Source: an uncultured Clostridia bacterium | GTDB taxonomy: Bacteria > Bacillota > Clostridia > Christensenellales > Borkfalkiaceae | Reading direction: 5' to 3' | Assembly: GCA_900557285.1 (NCBI GenBank) | Contig: USSJ01000012.1 | Span: 1 to 12,315, forward strand | Length of the DNA stretch: 12,315 bases | Made by a program: the position numbers and the translations under genes | In this document: positions 1 through 6,985 of the stretch, in pieces | How the letters are laid out: every line of letters starts with the position of its first letter | Position numbering within the stretch: position 1 is the stretch's first letter | The notes under the pieces: generated by a model | What the model saw: the letters and a program-made list of their open reading frames with translations, nothing else | Told to the model about the DNA's origin: nothing | Databases searched by the model: none

Positions 1-33
1 TCTTGCAGACAGCTTTGCCTGCCGCGGGATGTG

Positions 34-1428
34 TCAGTCCTCACTGCGTTCTTCGAGGGGAACGTATTTACGCCGTTTGGCAACGGCCTGGTAGCCGGGG
101 CGGATGATCTTTCCGCCGTTCGTGATCTCTTCCATGCGGTGGGCAGACCAGCCCGCGATACGCGAAACCGCAAAGAAGGGCGTATAGAGCTCGCGGGGAA
201 GATTGAGCATATCGTAGACGAATCCGGAATAGAAGTCGACGTTTGCGGCGACGCCCTTATATATTTTTCTCTTTTCGGCGATGAGTTCGGCAGCGGCCTG
301 CGCGACGTAGTTGCGCATTTCGTACTCTTTTTCCATATGCTTTTCGGCGGCGAGTTTTTCCGCGAAGGAGCGGAGAATATCGGCGCGCGGGTCGGAAAGC
401 GAATACACGGCGTGGCCCATGCCGTAAACGAGTCCCGTATGATCGTATGCGTCTTTATCGAGAATACGCGCGACGTAATCTTTGAGTTTGCCGCGGTCGA
501 AGTCGGGCACGTTTTCCTTGATATTGTCGAACATTTCGCAGACTTTGATGTTGGCGCCGCCGTGTTTGGGGCCTTTGAGGGAGCCGAGGGATGCCGCGAC
601 CGACGAATACGTATCCGTTCCGGAGGATGTAACGACGTGCGTGGTGAACGTGGAATTGTTTCCGCCGCCGTGTTCGGCGTGGAGCACGAGGCACAAATCG
701 AGCACTTCCGCTTCCAGTTCGGTGTATTTGCAGTCTTCGCGGAGCATGTAGAGAATATTTTCGGCAGTGGAAAGTTCTTTGCGCGGTTTATGGATGAACA
801 GCGACGCGTCCGAATGGTAATACTGATATGCCTTCTGGCTGTATACGGTGAGCAGAGGGAATTGAGCGATCAGCTGCAGCGACTGTCGCAGAACATTTTT
901 CTTGGAGATATCGTCCGCTTTCAGATCATACGAATAGAGGGAAAGCACGCACCTTGCAAGCATGTTCATCATGTCTTTGGAGGGTGCTTTCATGATGATA
1001 TCGCGCACGAACGAGGGCGGCAGGGTACGGAAATCGCCTAAGATCTCGCAGAATCGTTTCAACTGCGATTCTGAGGGCAGCTGCCCGAACAGAAGAAGGT
1101 AAGACGCTTCTTCAAAATCGAAGCGCCTGCCTGCCGCGCCTTTGACGAGATCGCGCACGTTGATGCCGCGGTAATACAGTTCGCCGTCGGCGGGGATTTT
1201 GTTTCCGTCGGCATCCTTTCCGAAAGCGACGATTTCAGAGATCTCTGTCAGTCCGCAGACGACGCCGTTTCCGTTGATGTCGCGCAGCCCGCGTTTTACG
1301 TCGTATTTTTCGTAAAGTTTGGGATTGATAATGTCGCTTTTGCTCGCCATTTTGGTGAGCTCCATGATGTCTTGTGAATACTTGGAATATTTATTTAATA
1401 CGTGTTCGCGGATTTCGGAATACTCCAT
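34..1428 (-). CDS. Citrate synthase (Si-type)
   Basis: Condenses acetyl-CoA with oxaloacetate to give citrate, in the cytoplasm. In an anaerobe this most likely feeds the oxidative branch towards 2-oxoglutarate and glutamate rather than a full cycle. The 464-residue product carries the family's catalytic set: His289 in PKHGGAN, His339 in GMGHAVYSLSDPRA with Arg348, and Asp398 in NVDFYSG, matching His264, His305 and Asp362 of the E. coli enzyme. The C-terminal FFAVSRIAGWSAH segment is also typical. The length is slightly above the usual 370-430 because of an N-terminal extension of roughly 50 residues before the first conserved stretch, as in the clostridial branch. An AAGGAGG ribosome site lies 8 nt before the ATG. 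The gene is transcribed alone in this window, divergently from the hydrogenase operon. A methylcitrate synthase role is possible but has no supporting neighbours. Confidence 0.95.
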   Translation of the reverse strand: MEYSEIREHVLNKYSKYSQDIMELTKMASKSDIINPKLYEKYDVKRGLRDINGNGVVCGLTEISEIVAFGKDADGNKIPADGELYYRGINVRDLVKGAAGRRFDFEEASYLLLFGQLPSESQLKRFCEILGDFRTLPPSFVRDIIMKAPSKDMMNMLARCVLSLYSYDLKADDISKKNVLRQSLQLIAQFPLLTVYSQKAYQYYHSDASLFIHKPRKELSTAENILYMLREDCKYTELEAEVLDLCLVLHAEHGGGNNSTFTTHVVTSSGTDTYSSVAASLGSLKGPKHGGANIKVCEMFDNIKENVPDFDRGKLKDYVARILDKDAYDHTGLVYGMGHAVYSLSDPRADILRSFAEKLAAEKHMEKEYEMRNYVAQAAAELIAEKRKIYKGVAANVDFYSGFVYDMLNLPRELYTPFFAVSRIAGWSAHRMEEITNGGKIIRPGYQAVAKRRKYVPLEERSED

Positions 1429-1484
1429 GTCAACCTCCTTGCGGCAATCTTTTTAAGATTATTCACATTTGTGTAATTTTATTC

Positions 1485-1513
1485 ATTATAACACACTTGG
1501 AAAAAAAAGTCAA
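1485..1513 (-). promoter_or_regulatory. Sigma-A promoter of citrate synthase
   Basis: On the minus strand, TTGACT (1513-1508) and TATAAT (1490-1485) are separated by exactly 17 nt. Transcription should begin near 1478, giving an untranslated leader of about 50 nt that ends in AAGGAGG. The leader contains a small CACA-TT-TGTG inverted repeat (1464-1473), which might be an operator but is too short to argue from. Confidence 0.8.
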
Positions 1514-1643
1514 GCCAGGTAATTTTTGAAGGATTTTGAAGCGTGTTCCGAGGATAAGGCGGATTGTTTTATCAAAAAATATTCCCGTTTGCGGTGGTTT
1601 TTATGCGGAAATAAACAGCCGGAACGAAAAACGCCGAAAAAAT

Positions 1644-1693
1644 TTGAAAGGGAACGTTAATATATTTGAAAATTTATTGAAAATTGTTTGAAA
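1644..1693 (+). repeat. Phased TTGAAA repeats over the hyd promoter
   Basis: TTGAAA occurs at 1644, 1666, 1677 and 1688, so the spacings are 22, 11 and 11 bp, close to whole helical turns. The copy at 1677 doubles as the -35 element. Such phasing fits either intrinsically curved DNA or side-by-side regulator binding on one face of the helix. Which of these applies is inference. Confidence 0.55.
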
Positions 1694-1705
1694 TTGTGAT
1701 AAAAT
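1677..1705 (+). promoter_or_regulatory. Sigma-A promoter of the hyd operon
   Basis: TTGAAA (1677-1682) and TAAAAT (1700-1705) are separated by 17 nt, with an A+T-rich upstream region. The predicted start is near 1712, leaving a leader of about 60 nt before hydC. No other plausible promoter is seen before the five genes. Confidence 0.65.
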
Positions 1706-1727
1706 AGAAGTGTTGAACAATATAAAA

Positions 1728-1750
1728 CGGGCAGGTATACGCTTTGCCCG
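1728..1750 (+). promoter_or_regulatory. Leader hairpin before hydC
   Basis: CGGGCA (1728-1733) pairs with TGCCCG (1745-1750) around an 11-nt loop. The hairpin sits 8 nt before the GGAGG ribosome site and is not followed by a T-tract, so it is not a terminator. It may stabilise the 5' end or modulate translation; this is inference from position. Confidence 0.45.
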
Positions 1751-1772
1751 ATTACATCGGAGGTAGGTTTCA

Positions 1773-2273
1773 TTGGCTAAGAAAATCGACGTGCCGTTTA
1801 ACGGAACGAAAGAGCAGGAAGAGAAGCTGCGCGCGGAGCTTGCTCAGCTGAAAAAGCGCGGCGATAACGGATTGATGATCGCGGCATTGCAGAAAGCGCA
1901 GGATATTTACGGATATCTGCCCGAAGCGGTGCAGCAGATCATAGCGGACGAACTGGGTGTATCGTTGGCGGAAGTATACGGAGTTGCGACGTTCTATGCG
2001 CAGTTTTCGCTGTATCCGAAGGGGCGGTACAAGATCGGGGTATGCCTGGGGACGGCATGTTATGTCAAAGGTTCGGGGGATGTTTACAAAAAGATCTGTG
2101 ACACGCTGAAGATCGAAGGCGGGCAGTGTACGGACGATCTCAAGTTTTCGCTGGACGCAACGCGCTGTATCGGGTGCTGCGGACTGGCGCCGGTCATGAC
2201 GGTGAACGACGACGTATACGGAAAAGTGAGCGCGGAAGAAGTCGAAGGGATCCTGGCAAAATACAGGGACTAA
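1773..2273 (+). CDS. hydC: NuoE-like [2Fe-2S] subunit of NAD-linked [FeFe] hydrogenase
   Basis: Small electron-transfer subunit that, with HydB and HydA, forms the cytoplasmic trimeric hydrogenase of the bifurcating type. The 166-residue product has a helical N-terminal part and a thioredoxin-like [2Fe-2S] domain from about residue 85. Its cluster ligands follow the NuoE/HydC pattern: Cys91 and Cys96 in CLGTAC, then Cys132 and Cys136 in CIGCC. The start is a TTG: no in-frame ATG lies nearby, GGAGG (1759-1763) stands 9 nt before it, and the MAKKIDVPF beginning is reasonable. It is the first gene of the operon; the next gene begins one base after its stop codon. Length is normal for the family. 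Confidence 0.92.
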   Translation: MAKKIDVPFNGTKEQEEKLRAELAQLKKRGDNGLMIAALQKAQDIYGYLPEAVQQIIADELGVSLAEVYGVATFYAQFSLYPKGRYKIGVCLGTACYVKGSGDVYKKICDTLKIEGGQCTDDLKFSLDATRCIGCCGLAPVMTVNDDVYGKVSAEEVEGILAKYRD

Positions 2274-2274
2274 G

Positions 2275-2826
2275 ATGCGTGAGCTGGCGCTGAACGTTCT
2301 GGATATAACGGAAAATTCGCTGTCGGCGGGTGCGAAGAACATTGCGATCGCGCTGTGTGCCGATTTTGAGAGAGATGAAATGGAGATCCGTATCTGCGAC
2401 GACGGTTGCGGAATGGATGCAGAAATGCTTGCACGTGTGACCGATCCGTTTACGACGACGCGCACGACGCGCAAAGTCGGCATGGGATTGCCGCTGTTCA
2501 AATTTTCGGCGGAGAGTGCGGGCGGAGATTTTTCTGTAAAGTCAGAAAAGGGGAAAGGTACCGAGGTATGCGCACGGTATAAGATCAGCCACATCGACCG
2601 AATGCCGCTGGGGGATTTCGGCGGGGTCGTATTGCAGCTGATCACCATGAACCCGGGCGTTGATTTTCTCGTGAGCGTGGAAAGCGACGGGAAAAAGGCC
2701 GTACTGGATACGAAAGAATTCCGTGCGGTACTGGAGGGGATCCCTCTGGACGCGCCGCAGGTGCGCAATTTTTTGCGGGATTACATTCAAGAAAATTTAG
2801 TTACCATATATGGAGGTAGGTTATGA
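2275..2826 (+). CDS. Small HATPase_c (GHKL) ATP-binding protein of the hyd operon
   Basis: A 183-residue protein built almost entirely of a GHKL ATPase domain: N box with Glu13 and Asn14, G1 box DDGCGM (42-47), DPFTTTR (57-63) and G2 box GMGLPLF (69-75). There is no phosphoacceptor His box, sensor domain or membrane segment, so it is not a complete histidine kinase. The fold also occurs in anti-sigma factors and chaperone-like ATPases. About 80 C-terminal residues beyond the ATPase core have no motif I recognise. Genes of this sort recur between hydC-like and hydB-like genes in Clostridia, including acetogens, but their role is not settled as far as I know. Plausible roles are regulation or ATP-dependent assembly. 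The stop overlaps the next ATG as ATGA, implying translational coupling. Confidence 0.85.
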   Translation: MRELALNVLDITENSLSAGAKNIAIALCADFERDEMEIRICDDGCGMDAEMLARVTDPFTTTRTTRKVGMGLPLFKFSAESAGGDFSVKSEKGKGTEVCARYKISHIDRMPLGDFGGVVLQLITMNPGVDFLVSVESDGKKAVLDTKEFRAVLEGIPLDAPQVRNFLRDYIQENLVTIYGGRL

Positions 2827-3188
2827 AAAGTTTGGAAGAACTGCGGGCGTTGCGGGAAAAGATGAAATCGCAGACAGACAACCGCAGTGTAGCCGGATCG
2901 GATGAAACGGTTATAAAAGTGGGGATGGCGACGTGCGGGATCGCGGCGGGCGCGCGGCCGGTTTTAGACGCGCTTTTGGAAGAAGCGGATAAAAGGCATC
3001 TGCACAATGTGAGTATATCGCAGACGGGTTGCATCGGGATGTGCCGACTGGAGCCGATCGTGGAAATATTCAAAGACGGTCAGAAATTTACATACGTGCA
3101 TATGACGGCAGACAAAGCGCGCAAGGTCATGAATGACCATGTCGTGAACGGGAATCCGTGCAAGGAATACCTGATCAGCGAGAATTAA
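2823..3188 (+). CDS. Thioredoxin-like [2Fe-2S]-type ferredoxin protein, HydD-like, incomplete ligand set
   Basis: A 121-residue soluble protein with a thioredoxin-like [2Fe-2S] fold, placed between hydC and hydB. The recognisable features are MATCGIAAGA (Cys38) and QTGCIGMC (Cys70 and Cys74). The second ligand expected 4 residues after the first, as in CLGTAC of HydC, is missing: the region reads GIAAGARP. The only other cysteine is Cys113 near the C-terminus. Either a normal cluster is not bound or Cys113 substitutes. Small extra subunits are described for some acetogen hydrogenases (HydABCD), and this may be such a subunit, but orthology is inferred from position only. The start overlaps the previous stop by 4 bases, with GGAGG at 2812-2816. 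Confidence 0.8.
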   Translation: MKSLEELRALREKMKSQTDNRSVAGSDETVIKVGMATCGIAAGARPVLDALLEEADKRHLHNVSISQTGCIGMCRLEPIVEIFKDGQKFTYVHMTADKARKVMNDHVVNGNPCKEYLISEN

Positions 3189-3209
3189 GGGCGGAGGAGA
3201 TTAGACCAA

Positions 3210-5000
3210 ATGTTCAGATCACACATACTCGTTTGCGGCGGTACGGGCTGTACTTCCGGCAATTCCATGAAAGTATACGATGCGCTCGTCGACCGCGTGC
3301 AGAAAGCGGGGTTGGAAAACGAAGTGCATGTCACAAAAACGGGCTGTTTCGGGCTTTGCGCGTACGGGCCGATCATGATCGTCTATCCGGAAGGTGCGTT
3401 CTATTCGCAGGTAAAAGTGGAAGACGTCGATGAAATTTTCAACGAACACATTGTAAAAGGGCGCATAGTGACGCGGCTTCTCTACAAAGAAACGGTCGGG
3501 GAAGACGGCAGTATCAAAGCGCTCAACGACACAAATTTCTATAAAAAACAGCATCGTGTCGCGCTCAGAAACTGCGGCGTGATCAACCCTGAAAAGATCG
3601 AAGAATACATTGCGTACGACGGGTACGAAGCGCTCGGCAAAGTGCTCACGGAAATGACGCCGCAGGACGTCATCGACGTGATCTCGAAATCGGGACTGCG
3701 CGGCCGCGGCGGTGCGGGCTTCCCGACGGGCAGGAAATGGCAGTTTGCGAAGAATTCGGTCGGAAACAAGAAATACGTGTGCTGTAACGCCGACGAAGGC
3801 GACCCGGGTGCATTCATGGACCGTTCCATTCTGGAAGGCGATCCGCACGCGGTCATCGAAGCAATGGCGATCGCGGCGTATGCGATCGGCGCTGATCAGG
3901 GTTACATTTATGTCCGCGCGGAATACCCGATCGCGGTACAGCGCCTGACGATCGCGATCAAACAGGCGCGCGAATACGGGCTGTTGGGCAAAAATATTTT
4001 CGGAACGAAATTTAATTTCGATCTTGATATCCGTCTGGGTGCGGGCGCGTTTGTCTGCGGCGAAGAGACGGCGCTGATGACGTCCATCGAAGGGCATCGC
4101 GGCGAACCGCGTCCCCGTCCTCCGTTCCCTGCGGTCAAGGGATTGTTCGGCAAGCCGACCATTCTCAACAACGTGGAAACGTATGCGAACGTACCGCAGA
4201 TCATCTTGAAGGGTGCGGATTGGTTTGCATCGATGGGTACGGAAAAGAGCCGCGGCACGAAAGTGTTTGCGCTCGGCGGAAAGATCCACAATACGGGCCT
4301 TGTCGAGATCCCGATGGGTACGACCATGCGCGAGATCATTTACGATATCGGCGGCGGCTGCCCGAACGGAAAGAAATTCAAAGCGGCGCAGACGGGCGGG
4401 CCTTCCGGCGGCTGCATCCCCGCGCATCTGATCGATACGCCCATCGATTACGACAACCTGATCAAAATCGGTTCGATGATGGGATCGGGCGGCCTGATCG
4501 TCATGGACGAAGACAACTGCATGGTCGACATCGCGAAGTTCTTCCTGGAATTCACGGTAGACGAGAGCTGCGGAAAGTGCACGGCCTGCCGTATCGGTAC
4601 GAAACGGCTGTACGAAATGCTCTGCAAAGTGACGGACGGTACCGCCACGATGGAAGATCTCGACAAGATGGAAGAGCTTTGCTACTATATCAAAGAGAAT
4701 TCTCTGTGCGGGTTGGGTCAGACGGCTCCGAACCCCGTGCTTTCCACGCTGCATTATTTCCGTGACGAGTATGAAGCGCACGTGCGCGACAAGCGCTGCC
4801 CGGCAGGCGTGTGCAAGAAGCTGCTGCGCTATCAGATCGTGGCGGACAAGTGCAAAGGCTGTACGCTCTGTGCGCGCAACTGTCCGGTCGGAGCGATCAC
4901 GGGTACGGTCAAAGAACCGCACGTCATCGATCCGAACAAGTGCATCAAGTGCGGCGTATGTATGGAAAAATGCCGTTTCGGCGCGGTCATCAAGGCATAA
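3210..5000 (+). CDS. hydB: NuoF-like NAD(H)/FMN subunit of [FeFe] hydrogenase
   Basis: Flavin subunit that exchanges electrons with NAD and, in characterised relatives, is the likely bifurcation site. Domains in order over 596 residues: thioredoxin-like [2Fe-2S] domain (Cys9, Cys14, Cys46, Cys50); FMN/NADH core with GRGGAGFPTGRKW (165-177), ADEGDPGAFMDR (194-205) and GAGAFVCGEETAL (277-289); SLBB-like region; NuoF [4Fe-4S] site CGKCTAC (Cys454, Cys457, Cys460) with Cys500; and a C-terminal double [4Fe-4S] ferredoxin domain (Cys548/551/554/558 and 578/581/584/588). The fused ferredoxin tail separates HydB from respiratory NuoF. Cys530 and Cys535 lie in the linker where HydB proteins carry extra metal ligands. 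GGAGGA lies 10 nt upstream of the ATG. All expected residues are present. Confidence 0.96.
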   Translation: MFRSHILVCGGTGCTSGNSMKVYDALVDRVQKAGLENEVHVTKTGCFGLCAYGPIMIVYPEGAFYSQVKVEDVDEIFNEHIVKGRIVTRLLYKETVGEDGSIKALNDTNFYKKQHRVALRNCGVINPEKIEEYIAYDGYEALGKVLTEMTPQDVIDVISKSGLRGRGGAGFPTGRKWQFAKNSVGNKKYVCCNADEGDPGAFMDRSILEGDPHAVIEAMAIAAYAIGADQGYIYVRAEYPIAVQRLTIAIKQAREYGLLGKNIFGTKFNFDLDIRLGAGAFVCGEETALMTSIEGHRGEPRPRPPFPAVKGLFGKPTILNNVETYANVPQIILKGADWFASMGTEKSRGTKVFALGGKIHNTGLVEIPMGTTMREIIYDIGGGCPNGKKFKAAQTGGPSGGCIPAHLIDTPIDYDNLIKIGSMMGSGGLIVMDEDNCMVDIAKFFLEFTVDESCGKCTACRIGTKRLYEMLCKVTDGTATMEDLDKMEELCYYIKENSLCGLGQTAPNPVLSTLHYFRDEYEAHVRDKRCPAGVCKKLLRYQIVADKCKGCTLCARNCPVGAITGTVKEPHVIDPNKCIKCGVCMEKCRFGAVIKA

Positions 5001-5021
5001 CGGCGGAGGATTACAGAGATT

Positions 5022-6755
5022 ATGGTACATTTGAAAATAAACAATATTCCCGTAGAAGTCAAAGAGGGGACGACGATACTGGAAGCGGCGAAAATCGCCG
5101 GCATCAACATTCCGACCCTGTGCTATCTGAAAGAGATCAACGAGATCGGCGCCTGCCGTATCTGCGTTGTGGAAGTAAAGGGCGCGCGCTCGCTCGTGGC
5201 GGCCTGCGTGTATCCCGTCAATGAAGGGATGGAAGTATTCACGAACACCGAAAAGGTGCGCAAATCCCGTAAAACCACGCTGGAACTGCTTCTGTCCGAT
5301 CATAAGAAAGAATGTCTTTCCTGCGTGCGTTCCACCAACTGCGAACTGCAGAAACTTTCCAACGAATACGGCTGCGACGAAAACCGCTTTAAGGGCGCGC
5401 GCACCGAGTGTGAGCAGGATACGTCGACGAGTTATCTTGTCCGCGACAATGAAAAGTGCATCCTTTGCCGCCGTTGCGTGGCGGTCTGCAAGAAGGTGCA
5501 GGAAGTGGCGGTCATCGCACCTGCGCGCCGCGGGTTCAATACGCACATTGCCTGTGCGTTCGAAGCGGATCTGAACGACGCTCCCTGCGTGGCATGCGGA
5601 CAGTGCGTGGCGGTCTGCCCGACGGGTGCATTGCATGAACGCGAAGAGATCGACAACGTCCGCGATGCGATCAACAATCCCGAAAAGGTAGTCATCGTTG
5701 CGGCGGCGCCTGCCGTGCGTGCGGCGATCGGCGAAGAATTCGGGTATCCCATCGGCACCAATACGGAAGGCAAGATGTTCACGGCAATGCGCATGCTCGG
5801 CTTCGACAAAGTGTTCGACGTCAATTTCGGCGCAGACCTTACCATTATGGAAGAATCGACCGAACTTCTCGACCGCGTGACGAACAAGGGCGTTTTGCCT
5901 ATGTTTACGAGCTGTTCGCCCGGCTGGATCCGTTACGTAGAATATTATTATCCGGAACTCATTCCCAATCTTTCCTCCTGCAAATCGCCTATGCAGATGA
6001 CGGGTGCGGCGGTCAAAACATACTGGGCGCAGAAAGAAGGGATCGATCCGAAAAATATTTATTTTGTCGGGATCATGCCCTGCACGGCGAAAAAATTCGA
6101 AAAAACGCGTGCGGACGAAAATGCGAGCGGGTATCCCGATGTCGATGCCGTGCTCACCACGCGTGAACTTGCAAAAATGATCAAGACTTCGGGTATCATT
6201 TTTAATCAGCTGCCCGACAGTACTTTTGATAATCCTTTGGGTGAGTTTACGGGTGCAGGCGTTATTTTCGGCGCGACGGGCGGCGTTATGGAAGCGGCTC
6301 TTCGTACGGCGGCGGAAAAATTGACGGGCAAACCTTTGGATAGCGTCGATTTTAAAGCGGTTCGCGGGATCAAGGGAATCAAGGAAGCGGAATACGACCT
6401 CAACGGCGTAAAAGTCAAAGTAGCGGTGGCTTCCGGGCTTACCAATGCGAAACAGCTTTGCGAAAAGATCAAGAAGGGCGAATGTGACTATACGTTTGTG
6501 GAAGTGATGTGCTGCCCCGGCGGCTGCGTGAACGGCGGCGGACAGCCGATCCAGAGCGCGTATGTGCGCCGTAACGTCGATTTGCGTTCCAAACGTGCGA
6601 AAGCGTTGTACGACGAGGATAAAAAATCAAAGATCCGCAAGAGCCACGAAAACGAAGCGGTCATGTCGCTTTACAAAGAATTTTTCGGCGAACCCGGTTC
6701 GCACAAAGCGCATGAGATCCTGCATACAAAGTATGTCGACAGGAAACATAAATAA
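5022..6755 (+). CDS. hydA: [FeFe] hydrogenase catalytic subunit, trimeric NAD-linked (group A3-like)
   Basis: Catalyses reversible H2 formation, coupled in relatives to NADH and reduced ferredoxin. The 577 residues hold an N-terminal plant-type [2Fe-2S] domain (Cys34, 45, 48, 62), a His-ligated [4Fe-4S] site (His94, Cys98, 101, 107), two [4Fe-4S] clusters (Cys146/149/152/156 and Cys189/192/195/199), and the H-cluster domain. H-cluster motifs are L1 TSCSPGW with Cys298, L2 MPCTAKK with Cys354, and L3 EVMCCPGGC with Cys498 and Cys502. The residue after Cys298 is Ser, where clostridial monomeric enzymes have the proton-relay Cys. The protein is shorter than Thermotoga HydA, which has an additional C-terminal [2Fe-2S] domain. 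It is the last gene of the operon. Maturases HydE, HydF and HydG are not in this window. Confidence 0.96.
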   Translation: MVHLKINNIPVEVKEGTTILEAAKIAGINIPTLCYLKEINEIGACRICVVEVKGARSLVAACVYPVNEGMEVFTNTEKVRKSRKTTLELLLSDHKKECLSCVRSTNCELQKLSNEYGCDENRFKGARTECEQDTSTSYLVRDNEKCILCRRCVAVCKKVQEVAVIAPARRGFNTHIACAFEADLNDAPCVACGQCVAVCPTGALHEREEIDNVRDAINNPEKVVIVAAAPAVRAAIGEEFGYPIGTNTEGKMFTAMRMLGFDKVFDVNFGADLTIMEESTELLDRVTNKGVLPMFTSCSPGWIRYVEYYYPELIPNLSSCKSPMQMTGAAVKTYWAQKEGIDPKNIYFVGIMPCTAKKFEKTRADENASGYPDVDAVLTTRELAKMIKTSGIIFNQLPDSTFDNPLGEFTGAGVIFGATGGVMEAALRTAAEKLTGKPLDSVDFKAVRGIKGIKEAEYDLNGVKVKVAVASGLTNAKQLCEKIKKGECDYTFVEVMCCPGGCVNGGGQPIQSAYVRRNVDLRSKRAKALYDEDKKSKIRKSHENEAVMSLYKEFFGEPGSHKAHEILHTKYVDRKHK

Positions 6756-6795
6756 TCAAAAAACGGATAACCTTGCGGTTATCCGTTTTTTGATT
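6754..6795 (+). terminator. Strong intrinsic terminator of the hyd operon
   Basis: A perfect 19-bp stem (6754-6772 with 6777-6795) closes on a TTGC loop. The distal arm carries T6 and the proximal arm A6, so it could work in both directions. It begins inside the hydA stop codon region and is the only terminator between hydA and the downstream material. Confidence 0.88.
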
Positions 6796-6799
6796 AGGT

Positions 6800-6888
6800 G
6801 GTGAATTATACTATTAAGTGCAACACTTAAATGGTGACTTATACAGTTAAGTGCAGCACCTTGAATAATAAATTATCCTTTTAAGTGC
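6800..6888. repeat. Three spaced direct repeats, possible IS30-type element end
   Basis: Three related 22-bp units start at 6800, 6833 and 6867 (spacing 33 and 34 bp). All end in TTAAGTGC and contain a TTAT core; units 1 and 2 share GGTGA(A/C)TTATAC. Unit 1 is followed by AACACTTAA, so GTGTTGCACTTAA reads out on the minus strand, which from memory resembles the ends of IS30-family elements. No transposase remains and no partner inverted repeat is seen. The position directly ahead of a gene lacking its 5' half suggests an insertion or deletion scar. Family assignment is tentative; the repeats themselves are plain. Confidence 0.5.
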
Positions 6889-6985
6889 GGCGATCGGAAA
6901 CAGAAACGACGATGCGATGCGGAATCTGTTTTGCGGAACGAGGTATTGAGCATGGTAAAAGGGAAAGCAGGCGATCACGGCGGAA

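Larger units (their letters stand above)
1429..1772. other. Divergent intergenic control region
   Basis: This 344-base stretch separates citrate synthase from the hydrogenase operon and holds no gene I can support. From left to right it carries the citrate synthase ribosome site and promoter, an A8 run (1501-1508), an unexplained stretch (about 1540-1640), repeated TTGAAA hexamers leading into the hydrogenase promoter, and a leader hairpin ahead of hydC. It is clearly more A+T-rich than the flanking genes. Confidence 0.7.

Noticed and set aside
31..1041. Open frame of 336 codons on the plus strand over citrate synthase
   Set aside because: Mirror of the citrate synthase reading frame; the minus-strand product has all catalytic residues, promoter and ribosome site.
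1455..1480. Rex-type redox operator at the citrate synthase promoter
   Set aside because: The CACA-TT-TGTG core is short and off the TTGTGA-N6-TCACAA arrangement, so it could be chance in A+T-rich DNA.
3219..5636. Very long open frame (805 codons) antisense to hydB and hydA
   Set aside because: It lies opposite genes with complete functional motifs, is Arg/His/Phe-rich with no domain pattern, and arises from codon bias on the coding strand. No ribosome site or promoter supports it.
6800..6888. CRISPR-like repeat array
   Set aside because: Only three diverging units with about 11 bp between them, no uniform spacers and no cas genes.
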